Shown here one piece after another: positions 42,012 through 51,024 of a DNA stretch of 64,000 nt. The position numbers and the translations under genes are program-made. Below the pieces are notes generated by a model. It searched no databases, was not told the DNA's origin, and was given only the letters and a program-made list of their open reading frames with translations. Each line of letters begins with the position of its first letter. Within the stretch, counting starts at the first letter, position 1. Source of the DNA: Streptomyces djakartensis (GTDB lineage Bacteria > Actinomycetota > Actinomycetes > Streptomycetales > Streptomycetaceae); the NCBI RefSeq assembly GCF_014651075.1, contig NZ_BMWE01000011.1:62001-126000 (forward strand), given 5' to 3'.

Positions 42012-42329
42012 ATGAAGGCATTCCGGCTGGACGAACTGGAGGCGGAGCGAGCCGCCAATGAAGGCGCCTACCTGCAGTTTCTGCGGGAGCAGAACATGTC
42101 GGTCGGCCTGTACGCCCTCGACGCGGGCGACCAGGATCCACAGAAGCCGCACAATCAGGACGAGGTGTACTTCGTTGTGAGCGGCCGTGCCGCGATCACT
42201 GTCGGCCTGGAGACGACACAGGTGGCGCGCGGCAGCGTGATCTACGTACCGGCGGGTGTGGCCCACAAGTTCCACCACATCACCGAGGACCTCAGGGTGC
42301 TGGTGGTCTTCTCTCCGCCCGAGAGGTGA
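42012..42329 (+). CDS. Cupin-domain protein
   Basis: A 105-residue single-domain cupin. The metal-site motif PHNQDEVYFVVSGRAAITVG and the second motif VIYVPAGVAHKFHHI are complete (His, Glu, His). Function unknown: possible dioxygenase, isomerase or binding protein. ATG 42012 lies 61 bases from the divergent holin-family gene. Confidence 0.88.
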   Translation: MKAFRLDELEAERAANEGAYLQFLREQNMSVGLYALDAGDQDPQKPHNQDEVYFVVSGRAAITVGLETTQVARGSVIYVPAGVAHKFHHITEDLRVLVVFSPPER

Positions 42330-42483
42330 CGAGCGGCCCCCGGGTTCCCTAGGGGATCGGTCAGGGGAGGACAAGGGATGCGAGGCCCCCGGCCGGCCCC
42401 CTTCCGGACCTAGCATCGAGTGCAGGACATCAGAACCGACGGGACCCGGCACTCGAACGGGCAGAGAGGTGAGGACGAGGGCG

Positions 42484-42696
42484 ATGCGAGAGATCTTCGC
42501 GGGGCTGCCGTGGTGGGTGAAGTGGGTCGCGGTGCCGGTCATCGCCCTGGTCGTGTTCGGCGGGCTGATAGCCAGCGTCGTCGGCTTCGTCATCGGACTG
42601 CTCTTCAAGGTGCTGGTCTTCGTGGCGCTGGTCGGTGGACTGGTCTACGTCGTACGGAAGTTCACGTCGAGCTCCTCGTCACGCGGCGACTGGTGA
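42484..42696 (+). CDS. Small membrane protein, DUF5326 family
   Basis: A 70-residue membrane protein with a short amphipathic start (MREIFAGLPWWVKW) and two helices (VAVPVIALVVFGGLIASVVGF and GLLFKVLVFVALVGGLVYVV), then a serine-rich basic tail. ATG 42484 follows GAGAGGTGAGG. This Streptomyces family has no assigned function. Confidence 0.85.
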   Translation: MREIFAGLPWWVKWVAVPVIALVVFGGLIASVVGFVIGLLFKVLVFVALVGGLVYVVRKFTSSSSSRGDW

Positions 42697-42899
42697 GACC
42701 GGTGGGAAACCGGTGGGGGTAGCGGACAACACCTGGAATCACCGGTTCCCTCGGCCGGGGGAAGTTTCCCGGCGGCGCCGTCTGTGAGCGGTGGCAGGCG
42801 AATAGAGTCCGGAACTCGACGCGGGGACCTACCCCGCGAGCGGCGTACCCCCACCCGTGCTCCGGCGCGGGCCGCCCCCTCGCGCTTCGGAAGTGACCC

Positions 42900-43748
42900 T
42901 TGGCCCCGGCTGACACCGCACCCGTCCACCTGCACACCGTCCCCGCGCAACCCCGTTCGGCGGCCCGCCCCGGGCAGCCGTCTCCTCCCGCAGGGCCGCC
43001 CCCGGCGACCCTGATCGGATCCGTGCAGCGCGCGATGCGCCTGCTGGAGACCGTCGCCGGGCACGAGAACGGCGCCCCGGCCAAGCAGTTGGCCCGTGAG
43101 ACCGGGCTTGCGCTGCCGACGACGTACCACCTTCTGCGCACCCTCGTGCACGAGGGCTATCTGCGCCGGGACAAGGGCCTGTTCTTCCTGGGCGAGGCGG
43201 CCGAGCGGCTGAGCGGCAGCGGGGCGCGGCAGAAACGTCGCAGCACCATCGTCGACGCGCTCGCGCACTGGCGCAACGCGCTCGGCGTACCCGTGTACTA
43301 CGCGCTGTACCGCGAGGGCGAGATCGAGCTCGTGTGCGTCTCCGACAGTCCGGCCAGTCCCGCGGTCGAGGAGTGGGCCGACTTCCGGGAGACCGGGCAC
43401 GCGCATGCCATCGGGCAGTGTCTGTTGTCCCAACTGGACGAGGACGCCCGCCGGGATCACCTCGACCGCTATCCGGTGCAGCCGCTCACGCCCTACACAG
43501 TGCGGGACAACCACAGTCTGCTCCGGCGTCTGGAGCGGGCGCGGCGGATGGAACCGGTGACCGAACGCCAGGAGTACGCCTTGGGCACGGTCTGCGCGGC
43601 GATTCCGCTCACCCTCGGCACCACGGCCGCGACGATCGCCATCTCCCTGCCCGCTCACCAGACGGACCGGCTGCTGCCCGCGGCCCGGCAGTTGCAGGAT
43701 GAGGTCGGCCGGAGACTCGGCTCGCTGGCGCTCTCTATCAGTATGTGA
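42900..43748 (+). CDS. ssgR: IclR-family activator of ssgA
   Basis: A 282-residue IclR-type regulator: the helix-turn-helix is at about 40-100 (SVQRAMRLLETVAG; AKQLARETGLALPTTYHLLRTLV) and the effector-like GAF domain follows (VYYALYREGEIELVCVSDS; EYALGTVCAAIPLT). It lies 98 bases upstream of ssgA in the same direction, as Streptomyces SsgR does, and SsgR activates ssgA for sporulation-specific division. The start is uncertain: TTG 42900 gives the longest conserved product, while GTG 43023 gives 241 residues and begins near the helix-turn-helix. Confidence 0.9.
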   Translation: MAPADTAPVHLHTVPAQPRSAARPGQPSPPAGPPPATLIGSVQRAMRLLETVAGHENGAPAKQLARETGLALPTTYHLLRTLVHEGYLRRDKGLFFLGEAAERLSGSGARQKRRSTIVDALAHWRNALGVPVYYALYREGEIELVCVSDSPASPAVEEWADFRETGHAHAIGQCLLSQLDEDARRDHLDRYPVQPLTPYTVRDNHSLLRRLERARRMEPVTERQEYALGTVCAAIPLTLGTTAATIAISLPAHQTDRLLPAARQLQDEVGRRLGSLALSISM

Positions 43749-43846
43749 AAACTCACTCCTTGTGATCTGCTGTGTACGTTCAGCAAGATTCCACCAAGTG
43801 TCAGAGGTTAGTTCCCGGCCAGTCCACGGCGAATGACGGGGTAGCA

Positions 43847-44281
43847 ATGCGCGAGTCCGTACAGGCAGAGGTCATGATGAGCTTTCTCGTTTCCGAGGAG
43901 CTCTCCTTCCGCATCCCGGTGGAGCTGCGCTATGAGACCAGTGATCCCTATGCCGTCCGGCTGACGTTCCACCTCCCCGGTGATGCCCCGGTGACCTGGG
44001 CCTTCGGACGGGAACTTCTGATCGACGGCGTCGGGCGGCCATGCGGCGAGGGCGATGTGCGGGTCACTCCCGTCGAACCCGACTCGCTGGGCGAGGTGCT
44101 GATCCGGCTTCAGGTGGGCAGCGACCAGGCGTTGTTCCGGTCGTCGACAGCACCGCTCGTCGCCTTTCTGGACCGCACCGACAAGCTGGTGCCGCTGGGG
44201 CAGGAAGGCTCGCTCGCCGACTTCGACGCCCATCTCGACGAGGCCCTGGACCGCATCCTGGCGGAACAGGGCGCCGGTTGA
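43847..44281 (+). CDS. ssgA: Sporulation and cell division regulator SsgA
   Basis: A 144-residue SALP-family protein starting MRESVQAEVMMSFLVSEEL, the SsgA signature, with FHLPGDAPVTWAFGRELL and AFLDRTDKLVPLGQE later. SsgA stimulates sporulation septation by helping to localise SsgB and FtsZ. ATG 43847 is chosen from family conservation. Downstream of ssgR, its activator. Confidence 0.97.
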   Translation: MRESVQAEVMMSFLVSEELSFRIPVELRYETSDPYAVRLTFHLPGDAPVTWAFGRELLIDGVGRPCGEGDVRVTPVEPDSLGEVLIRLQVGSDQALFRSSTAPLVAFLDRTDKLVPLGQEGSLADFDAHLDEALDRILAEQGAG

Positions 44282-44392
44282 GACACCCGCCGGGCGACAC
44301 GGTGGAGGAACGCTTCACCGGATGCCCCCGACCGCGCAGGAACGCTTCTCTGTACGACGGGCAGGTGCCCCCCCCACGTCAGCGGGACCGGC

Positions 44393-44414
44393 CGCCTGAG
44401 ACGACTCTCAGGCG
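44393..44414. terminator. Bidirectional terminator ssgA / YibE-F gene
   Basis: Perfect 9-bp stem (44393-44401 with 44406-44414) around a CGAC loop, between convergent genes. Confidence 0.75.
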
Positions 44415-44448
44415 CCTTCGCAGCAGCGTCGTCATCGGCCCGGAGGCC

Positions 44449-46164
44449 TCAGCGCTTACGCCGCCGCCCCCTCCCCCCGCGTGCCGGGACCGCGGAGGCC
44501 TCCGCGGCAGGCTCCGGCCGGTCGGCCGAGACCACCAGCGCCGCCAGCACCGTGGTGACGGGAACCGAAGCGACCAGACCGATCGAACCGATCAGCGTGC
44601 GCACGATCTCCTCCGCGACGATCTCGCTGTTGGCGACCGTCCCGACACCGCTCTGCGCGATGGAGAAGAGCAGCAGCAACGGCAGCGCGGCACCCGCGTA
44701 GGCGAGGACGAGCGTGTTGACGACCGAGGCGATGTGGTCGCGCCCGATCCGGATGCCGGCGCGGTACAGCCCACGCCAGCCCATCGAGGGGTTGGCATCG
44801 TGCAGTTCCCAGACCGCCGATGTCTGCGTGACCGTCACGTCGTCGAGGACTCCGAGCGAACCGATGATGACGCCGGCGAGCAGCAGACCGCTCATGTCGA
44901 TCGTCGGGTAGAGGCCGTGGATCAGGCCGGTGTTGTCGTCGGTGTTGCCGGTGAGGGCGGCCCAGTCGATGAACAGCGACCCGAGAACGCCGATCAGCAG
45001 CAGCGAGACAAGGGTGCCCAGCACCGCCACGGAAGTACGGGCGGACAGGCCGTGGCACAGGTACAGCGCGATGAGCATGATGGCGCTCGCGCCCACCACC
45101 GCCACGAGCAGCGGGTTCGACCCCTGCAGGATGGCGGGCAGGATGAAGAAGTTGAGCACCAGGAAGCTGATGGCCAGGGCGACCAGGGCCATGAGACCCC
45201 GCAGCCGTCCGACGACCACGACGGCGAGTGCGAAGATGCCGGCGAGCAGCGCCATGGGCATACGACGGTTGATGTCGGTGACCGAGTACTGCAGGTCCCG
45301 GGGCGCGGAGGGCTCGTAGGCGACCACGACCTCCTGGCCCTCGTGCAACTGCCGGGACTGGTCCGGCTGGATGATCTCGGTGAACGTACGGCCCTTGTCC
45401 TTGCCGCTGTCGACCCGGATCGTCGCGCGCTTGCAGGTGCCGTTCTCCTGCTGCACCGCGGAGGAGCCCTCGGCGGTGGAGGTGTCGCCGGTCGGAGGGA
45501 CTCCCTGGGCACCGGCCTCCTTGCAGCTCACCGCGACCACCTTGGTGACCGTGGCCTGCTGCGTCTGCCGGTCGAAGCCGACGCCGGTGCGCTCGTGCGG
45601 CGGAGCACCGCCCGGCCACAGCACGGCGAGACCCACCAGCACCGCCGCGGCGAACGGGATCAGCACCGCCGCGATGACCTTGCGCAGATGCATGGACACG
45701 GGCGTGGCCGGGCCGTGGTTGTGACTGTGCGAGTGCCCGTGTCCGCCTCCCGGCGCGGAGCCGGGCCCATGACCATGCCCGTGGCCCCCACCGTCGCCCC
45801 CACCGTGCCCAGGGCCACCGCCGGGACCATTGCCGCCGCCGTGCCCGCGGCCTCCCCCAGGACCGCTGCTCCCGGTGGTGCCCTCGCGGCCGCCAGGAAC
45901 GCCGGCGCCTCCGGAACCGTGCCGGTCTTCGGCGCCGGAACCAGCCTCACCACCGGCCCCCGGACCCGCGTCGTCCCAGGTGCCGAAGCCCGCGCCTGCC
46001 CCGCGCCTGCTGTCGGGGCCGTGCTCGTGCTCCTGTCCCCGGACAGACCGCTGCCCGGCCTCCGCGGCGAAGTCATGATCGCCTGCACGGCCGTGTCCGA
46101 GTCCGGCGCCGGATCCGCGGGGCGGCTCGGGCGATGGGTACGGGGGGCGCTGCGTCGTGGTCAC
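44449..46164 (-). CDS. YibE/F family membrane protein
   Basis: A 571-residue membrane protein. The first 155 residues are disordered and rich in Gly, Pro and His (HGHGHGPG and HGHSHSHNHG repeats), possibly metal-binding. A first helix (VLIPFAAAVLVGLAVLW) and a periplasmic domain follow, then about seven more helices in the YibE/F core (SVTDINRRMPMALLAGIFALAVVVVG; MSGLLLAGVIIGSLGVLDDVTVTQ). YibE/F proteins are poorly characterised transport-like proteins. GTG 46164 starts MTTTQRPPYP. It is divergent from thiC. Confidence 0.87.
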   Translation of the reverse strand: MTTTQRPPYPSPEPPRGSGAGLGHGRAGDHDFAAEAGQRSVRGQEHEHGPDSRRGAGAGFGTWDDAGPGAGGEAGSGAEDRHGSGGAGVPGGREGTTGSSGPGGGRGHGGGNGPGGGPGHGGGDGGGHGHGHGPGSAPGGGHGHSHSHNHGPATPVSMHLRKVIAAVLIPFAAAVLVGLAVLWPGGAPPHERTGVGFDRQTQQATVTKVVAVSCKEAGAQGVPPTGDTSTAEGSSAVQQENGTCKRATIRVDSGKDKGRTFTEIIQPDQSRQLHEGQEVVVAYEPSAPRDLQYSVTDINRRMPMALLAGIFALAVVVVGRLRGLMALVALAISFLVLNFFILPAILQGSNPLLVAVVGASAIMLIALYLCHGLSARTSVAVLGTLVSLLLIGVLGSLFIDWAALTGNTDDNTGLIHGLYPTIDMSGLLLAGVIIGSLGVLDDVTVTQTSAVWELHDANPSMGWRGLYRAGIRIGRDHIASVVNTLVLAYAGAALPLLLLFSIAQSGVGTVANSEIVAEEIVRTLIGSIGLVASVPVTTVLAALVVSADRPEPAAEASAVPARGGRGRRRKR

Positions 46165-46199
46165 CGACCGATCATCGCAAGAACGAGGGGGGCCCTCTG

Positions 46200-46227
46200 T
46201 TCACCGCGCCACAATTCCCGCTAGCGT
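46200..46227 (+). promoter_or_regulatory. Promoter candidate for thiC
   Basis: TTCACC (46200-46205), 16-base spacer, TAGCGT (46222-46227), placing transcription start a few bases before the riboswitch. Confidence 0.4.
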
Positions 46228-46242
46228 GGAGGCGCCTTTTGT

Positions 46243-46412
46243 ACACGCGGGAGCTCGGAGCACCGGGCTGAGAGGGCGCTGACCTCCGTCCCAGCGATGT
46301 TTCACATGAAACGTCACCGAAGTCGAGTGATGTTTCCCACGAAACGTCGGGGGCCGGAAGCCGCTGCGTCGACCGCCGAACCTGTTACCGGGTAATGCCG
46401 GCGTAGGGAGTA
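46243..46412 (+). promoter_or_regulatory. TPP riboswitch upstream of thiC
   Basis: Conserved TPP-riboswitch parts are CGGGCTGAGAG (46264-46274) on the 5' side and CCGAACCTGTTACCGG, GGTAATGCC, GGCGTAGGGAGT on the 3' side, just before thiC. It binds thiamine pyrophosphate and shuts down the gene when thiamine is plentiful. The P3 arm is enlarged and contains two nearly identical hairpins, GATGTTTC-ACAT-GAAACGTC (46296-46315) and GATGTTTC-CCAC-GAAACGTC (46329-46348). Confidence 0.9.
46299..46312. other. parS-like site (one mismatch) in the riboswitch
   Basis: GTTTCACATGAAAC, one base off parS, forms the apex of the first P3 hairpin of the TPP riboswitch. May be RNA structure alone or a weak ParB site. 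Confidence 0.4.
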
Positions 46413-46418
46413 GGTCTC

Positions 46419-48203
46419 ATGACCAACAAGGACGCGCGCACGCCTGCCTCCGTTCAGGACGAGAAGTCCGAGGAGGCCGGGAAGTCCATCGGCTGGCACA
46501 AGGCGTACGTCGAGGGCACCCGCCCCGACCTGCGAGTGCCGGTCCGACAGGTGCACCTCACCAACGGTCAGTCGGTCACGCTGTACGACACGTCGGGCCC
46601 GTACACCGATCCACTCGTGGACACCGACGTCCGCCGGGGCCTTTCGCCGCTGCGGGAAAACTGGATCATCGCCCGCGGCGACACCGAGGAGTACGCGGGC
46701 CGCCCCGTCCGTCCCGAGGACGACGGCATCAAGCACACCTCGCCGCGCGGCGGCCTCCGGAACCTCGACGCCGTCTTCCCCGGTCGGCCTCGCCTGCCGC
46801 GCCGCGGCAGGGACGGCAAGGCGGTCACGCAGCTCGCGTACGCCCGCCGAGGGGAGATCACGCCCGAGATGGAGTACGTGGCCATCCGGGAGAACGTATC
46901 GCCCGAAGTGGTCCGCGACGAGATCGCCGCGGGCCGGGCGGTGCTGCCGGCCAACGTCAACCACCCGGAGATCGAGCCGATGATCATCGGCAAGCGGTTC
47001 CTGGTGAAGGTCAACGCCAACATCGGCAACTCGGCTGTGACGTCCTCCATCGAGGAGGAGGTCGAGAAGATGACCTGGGCGACCCGCTGGGGCGCCGACA
47101 CGGTCATGGACCTGTCCACCGGCCGCAACATCCACACCACACGTGAGTGGGTGCTGCGCAATTCCCCCGTACCCATCGGCACCGTGCCGCTCTACCAGGC
47201 CCTGGAGAAGGTCGACGGCCGCGCCGAGGAGCTGACCTGGGACATCTACAAGGACACGGTCATCGAACAGGCCGAACAGGGTGTGGACTACATGACGGTC
47301 CACGCGGGCGTGCGCCTGGCGTACGTGCCGCTGACGGCGAACCGCAAGACCGGCATCGTCTCGCGCGGCGGCTCGATCATGGCCGCCTGGTGCCTCGCGC
47401 ACCACAAGGAGTCGTTCCTCTACGAGAACTTCGAGGAACTCTGCGAGATCCTCGCCGCGTACGACGTCACCTACTCCCTCGGCGACGGTCTGCGGCCAGG
47501 CTCGATCGCGGACGCCAACGACGAGGCGCAGTTCGCGGAGCTGCGCACGCTCGGGGAACTCAACCGGATCGCGAAGCGTTTCGACGTACAGACCATGATC
47601 GAGGGACCGGGCCACGTCCCGATGCACAAGATCAAGGAGAACATCGACCTTCAGCAGGAGATCTGCGATGAAGCTCCGTTCTATACGCTCGGCCCGCTGA
47701 CCACGGACGTCGCGCCGGCGTACGACCACATCACCTCCGGTATCGGTGCCGCGATGATCGCCTGGTGGGGCACGGCGATGCTGTGCTACGTCACGCCCAA
47801 GGAGCACTTGGGCCTGCCGAACCGCGACGACGTCAAGACCGGCGTCATCACCTACAAGATCGCCGCCCACGCGGCCGACCTCGCCAAGGGGCATCCGGGT
47901 GCCCAGGAGTGGGACGACGCGCTGTCCGACGCCCGTTTCGAGTTCCGGTGGGAGGACCAGTTCAACCTCGCCCTCGACCCGGACACGGCACGGGAGTTCC
48001 ACGACGAGACCCTGCCGGCGGAGCCCGCCAAGACGGCTCACTTCTGCTCGATGTGCGGCCCGAAGTTCTGCAGCATGAAGATCTCGCAGGACATCCGCCG
48101 CGAACACGGGGGCACCAGGACCGAGATCGAGGAGGGCATGGCCCAGAAGTCGAAGGAGTTCGCGGCGAGCGGCAACCGCGTGTATCTGCCGATCGCGGAC
48201 TGA
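46419..48203 (+). CDS. thiC: Phosphomethylpyrimidine synthase ThiC
   Basis: A 594-residue radical-SAM enzyme that turns aminoimidazole ribotide into the HMP-P half of thiamine. It shows the conserved PRLPRRGRDGKAVTQL and RNIHTTREWVLRNSPVPIGTVP regions. The iron-sulfur cluster motif CSMCGPKFC (Cx2Cx4C) is near the C-terminus (about residue 545). ATG 46419 follows the TPP riboswitch directly (GGAGTAGGTCTC). Transcribed alone; the end is followed by a small open frame. Confidence 0.97.
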   Translation: MTNKDARTPASVQDEKSEEAGKSIGWHKAYVEGTRPDLRVPVRQVHLTNGQSVTLYDTSGPYTDPLVDTDVRRGLSPLRENWIIARGDTEEYAGRPVRPEDDGIKHTSPRGGLRNLDAVFPGRPRLPRRGRDGKAVTQLAYARRGEITPEMEYVAIRENVSPEVVRDEIAAGRAVLPANVNHPEIEPMIIGKRFLVKVNANIGNSAVTSSIEEEVEKMTWATRWGADTVMDLSTGRNIHTTREWVLRNSPVPIGTVPLYQALEKVDGRAEELTWDIYKDTVIEQAEQGVDYMTVHAGVRLAYVPLTANRKTGIVSRGGSIMAAWCLAHHKESFLYENFEELCEILAAYDVTYSLGDGLRPGSIADANDEAQFAELRTLGELNRIAKRFDVQTMIEGPGHVPMHKIKENIDLQQEICDEAPFYTLGPLTTDVAPAYDHITSGIGAAMIAWWGTAMLCYVTPKEHLGLPNRDDVKTGVITYKIAAHAADLAKGHPGAQEWDDALSDARFEFRWEDQFNLALDPDTAREFHDETLPAEPAKTAHFCSMCGPKFCSMKISQDIRREHGGTRTEIEEGMAQKSKEFAASGNRVYLPIAD

Positions 48204-48373
48204 TCCGGCCTGCGGCAATGAGCGCGTAACGGAAACAGCACGGCGCCGCCTGCCCGGCACAGGATCCCTGCTGTCGTGGGCATGGACGGGACCGATGTGC
48301 TCAACGGTGTCGTGGGCGCCGTGTTCGGCCATGGTGTTCGCCGTGCTGTTCCAGCAGCCGTTGCAGGAGGCCC

Positions 48374-48565
48374 ATGAGTACCCACGCGAGCTGCCGGCAC
48401 TTCGTCTCCTTCCGGCCGACGGCGGTCGTCAGGTACCTGCTGCGGGACGGCCGCGTCCACCGCTGGGCGGCGTTGGCACCGGCGCTCTACCACCTGGCAC
48501 TGGTACATGCCTTCAGCCGCCGCACGGTCGAACGGGTCGAGGCGCAGATCCTCCGCCGACTGTGA
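48374..48565 (+). CDS. Small hypothetical protein
   Basis: A 63-residue frame starting ATG 48374 behind AGGAGG (spacing only three bases, short) with strong G/C third-position bias throughout. The sequence (MSTHASCRHFVSFRPTAVVRYLL...) is basic, without signal or membrane segment, and I recognise no family. It lies between thiC and a convergent membrane protein gene. Confidence 0.5.
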   Translation: MSTHASCRHFVSFRPTAVVRYLLRDGRVHRWAALAPALYHLALVHAFSRRTVERVEAQILRRL

Positions 48566-48608
48566 CAAGGCCGCCGGCGCGGGCAGACACCGAGCGGCGG
48601 TTCCGGCA

Positions 48609-49475
48609 CTACTCCGGTTGGTGCTCCGGCCCTCCGAAGTCCGGGCTGCTGTAGTCGGGGCTGCTGTAACTGGGCCGCGAGCCGCGCCGGCCGTCCTCCG
48701 GGCTGGTGAAGCCCGGGCGGTCGTAGCCGAGGTGCGGCATGCGGCTGACCGGTGCGGGAGAGGACGTGTGGTGCAGCGCGGTGGCCGCACCCGGGTCGGC
48801 CAGGGCCTCCCGCAGGAAGGGCAGGATGCCGCGCTGCAGCAGGGCCTCACGCCAGGCCTCCCTGGCCTTGTCGACCTCCGCCTGCAGTTCGGCGTGCGGA
48901 CCGACCCGGGCCGTCGGTTTGTTGCGCAGGGCGGTGAGCAGCAGACCCACAGCGGCGACGAGTATCGCGATCGCGGTCACGGCGCCGAACACCCAGCCCG
49001 TGGTGAGCAGGGTCCGGGCGAACATCTGCTCCGGGTTGAGCATCTGCAGGACGTAACCCACGAGCAGGAAGATCGCGGCCGCCGTGCCGGCCAGGACGGG
49101 TGCGAGGACGGCGACGACGGCGATGGCGCCCGCGCCGGCGGTCTCGGCCACCTCTCCCATGGTGGCGGCGGGCCCGGCGGCGTCCGTGCCCGGCTCAAAG
49201 GAGCCGGACTCGCGCACGTCCGGGTGGCCGGACCGCACCGGCTGGCGCAGCTCGTCGCGGACCTTGACGTAGTGCTGGTACTCGGCCGACGCCGCCGCCG
49301 TGATGATCGCGGTGGCGTTCAGCGCCATGGTGCGCAGTTGTTCGGGGTTGAGCCGCTGTCCGACGGCGGCGAGTTCCGGACGGTGTGGTGCGGAGCGCAG
49401 CGCCTCATCGAGGATCCGCTCGTATTCCTGGCGGTCCTCGCTCAGCAGGTGCTGCGGAACGCTGTTCATGTGCAT
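48609..49475 (-). CDS. Membrane protein with two helices and repeat tail
   Basis: A 288-residue protein. An N-terminal helical region (about 1-100; EDRQEYERILDEALRSAPHRPEL, key part SEDRQEYERILDEAL) precedes two membrane helices (GAIAVVAVLAPVLAGTAAAIFLL, VFGAVTAIAILVAAVGLLLTAL) and an amphipathic segment. The C-terminal tail repeats short units (PSYSSPDYSSPDFGG). Function unknown. The ATG start is at 49475. It is divergent from nothing close; the metallophosphoesterase gene lies downstream of its start on the same strand side. Confidence 0.78.
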   Translation of the reverse strand: MHMNSVPQHLLSEDRQEYERILDEALRSAPHRPELAAVGQRLNPEQLRTMALNATAIITAAASAEYQHYVKVRDELRQPVRSGHPDVRESGSFEPGTDAAGPAATMGEVAETAGAGAIAVVAVLAPVLAGTAAAIFLLVGYVLQMLNPEQMFARTLLTTGWVFGAVTAIAILVAAVGLLLTALRNKPTARVGPHAELQAEVDKAREAWREALLQRGILPFLREALADPGAATALHHTSSPAPVSRMPHLGYDRPGFTSPEDGRRGSRPSYSSPDYSSPDFGGPEHQPE

Positions 49476-49658
49476 CCCCCGATGCTCCGTAGGGCTTGTG
49501 GCTCGGCATGCTGACGAGCCGTCGGGCAGAAACGGAGGGGAGCCTGCTACGGATAAGCCGATGGTAGAGCCGGGACGGTGGGCGGTGACAGGGGATTTAC
49601 CGAAATTGGCCCATCGCCGGTCCGGTCCTGTGACGTGGACCGCCTGCTCGGTGAACGC

Positions 49659-50735
49659 TCACGTATCCAGCGGCAGTTGCTGGACCAGCAGCTTTCCGGC
49701 CATGGTCACGCCGCCGTCCATCGCGATGGCGAGTCCGTCGGCGTAGACGTGCGGTCCTTCGATCACGGGGTCGCCGCGTTCGTCGTCGTCCTCGGAGCCG
49801 ACCTCGCCCAGCAGATACGGAATCGGGCTGTGGCCGTGAACGATGCGGGTGCCGCCGTACGTATCGAGCAGGGAGCGGACGGCGTCCGCGCCGCCCTCGT
49901 CGCGGAAGGAGAACCGCTTGGTGAACTTGCGGAACAGGTCCCAGACCTCGTCCGCGTCGTTGCGCGTGAGCGTCTCGCGGACGTTGTCGTTGACCTCTTC
50001 GATGGAGCGGCCGTAGTCGAGGTAGGCGGTGGTGTCGGAGTGCACGAGCAGGTGGCCGTCGACCTCCTCGACGGCGTCCAGCCGGGACATCCACTGCAGG
50101 TGGTGGTCCTGGAGGCGGTCCATGTCGGTCTTCTGCCCGCCGTTGAGCAGCCAGGCCGCCTGGAAGGTGGCGGTGCCCGCGCCGGAGTTGACGGGGGTGT
50201 CGCCGAACCGCTTGGCGCCCAGCAGCAGCAGCTCGTGGTTGCCCATGAGGGCCTTGCAGTAGCCGCCGGCCGCGGCGGCCTCGGCGGACAGCCGCATCAC
50301 CAGGTCGATGACGCCGATGCCGTCCGGACCGCGGTCGGTGAAGTCACCGAGGAACCACAGCCGGGCGGTGCCCGCGCACCAGTTGCCGGCGGCGTCGAGC
50401 AGGCCCTTCTCCTGCAGGGCGGCCACCAGCTCGTCGAGGTAGCCGTGCACGTCGCCCACGACGTACAGGGGGCCCTGTCCGGTGTTCGCCTGGGGGGCCG
50501 CGGCGGCTTCGGGGTCGATGGTCACCTGGACAGTGTCCCCCCGGTTGACGACGGGAAGGTCACGCTGGGTCGGCGTGTATCCCTCGGGGTACGTCTCCGC
50601 GGGCGGCGGGGCGACCTCGCCGGGGTGGGTGCTGTGGACGTACGGACCGGCCTCGTGGACGTACGCGGGCACCCGGAAGTCGCGCAACGTCGCCGTCCGC
50701 TCCACCTCGGGTCCCTGACCGGCCCCCTGAGTCAT
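49659..50735 (-). CDS. Metallophosphoesterase
   Basis: A 358-residue calcineurin-like phosphoesterase with the metal motifs GDVHGYLDELV (about 91-101), LGDFTDRGPD, GNHELLLLG, and later VHSDTTAYL and HGHSPIPYL. Protein Ser/Thr phosphatase or nucleotide phosphoesterase activity is possible; the substrate is unknown. The N-terminal 80 residues are disordered. ATG 50735 follows GGAGGGG. Stands alone. Confidence 0.87.
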   Translation of the reverse strand: MTQGAGQGPEVERTATLRDFRVPAYVHEAGPYVHSTHPGEVAPPPAETYPEGYTPTQRDLPVVNRGDTVQVTIDPEAAAAPQANTGQGPLYVVGDVHGYLDELVAALQEKGLLDAAGNWCAGTARLWFLGDFTDRGPDGIGVIDLVMRLSAEAAAAGGYCKALMGNHELLLLGAKRFGDTPVNSGAGTATFQAAWLLNGGQKTDMDRLQDHHLQWMSRLDAVEEVDGHLLVHSDTTAYLDYGRSIEEVNDNVRETLTRNDADEVWDLFRKFTKRFSFRDEGGADAVRSLLDTYGGTRIVHGHSPIPYLLGEVGSEDDDERGDPVIEGPHVYADGLAIAMDGGVTMAGKLLVQQLPLDT

Positions 50736-51024
50736 CGACCCCTCCACCATCGCGCCGCATCTGCACCGCATCGGACTGCCTGGTCGTAGCGGCCCGTGGG
50801 TGTCGTGGGCCCATCATAGGAATGCGGATCGCGCCATGTGATGACCCAGGGGTGCTGAATCAGAGCAAGAGTCCAGTTCACCGCGGCTTTCGCCCCGATT
50901 GCGCCGGGCTTTGACCATCGTGTGACCGTCCTCGCTCTTCTTCTCTTCGCGAGAACGATCGCTTCTCTTCGGGGGACCGGCCCCGTTTCTCCTCAGAGCG
51001 CGGCTTCTCCCCGATCCGGGGGCC

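Noticed and set aside
46314..48332. A 672-codon frame antisense to thiC
   Set aside because: thiC is certain; the antisense frame also runs into the riboswitch and shows no recognisable domain.
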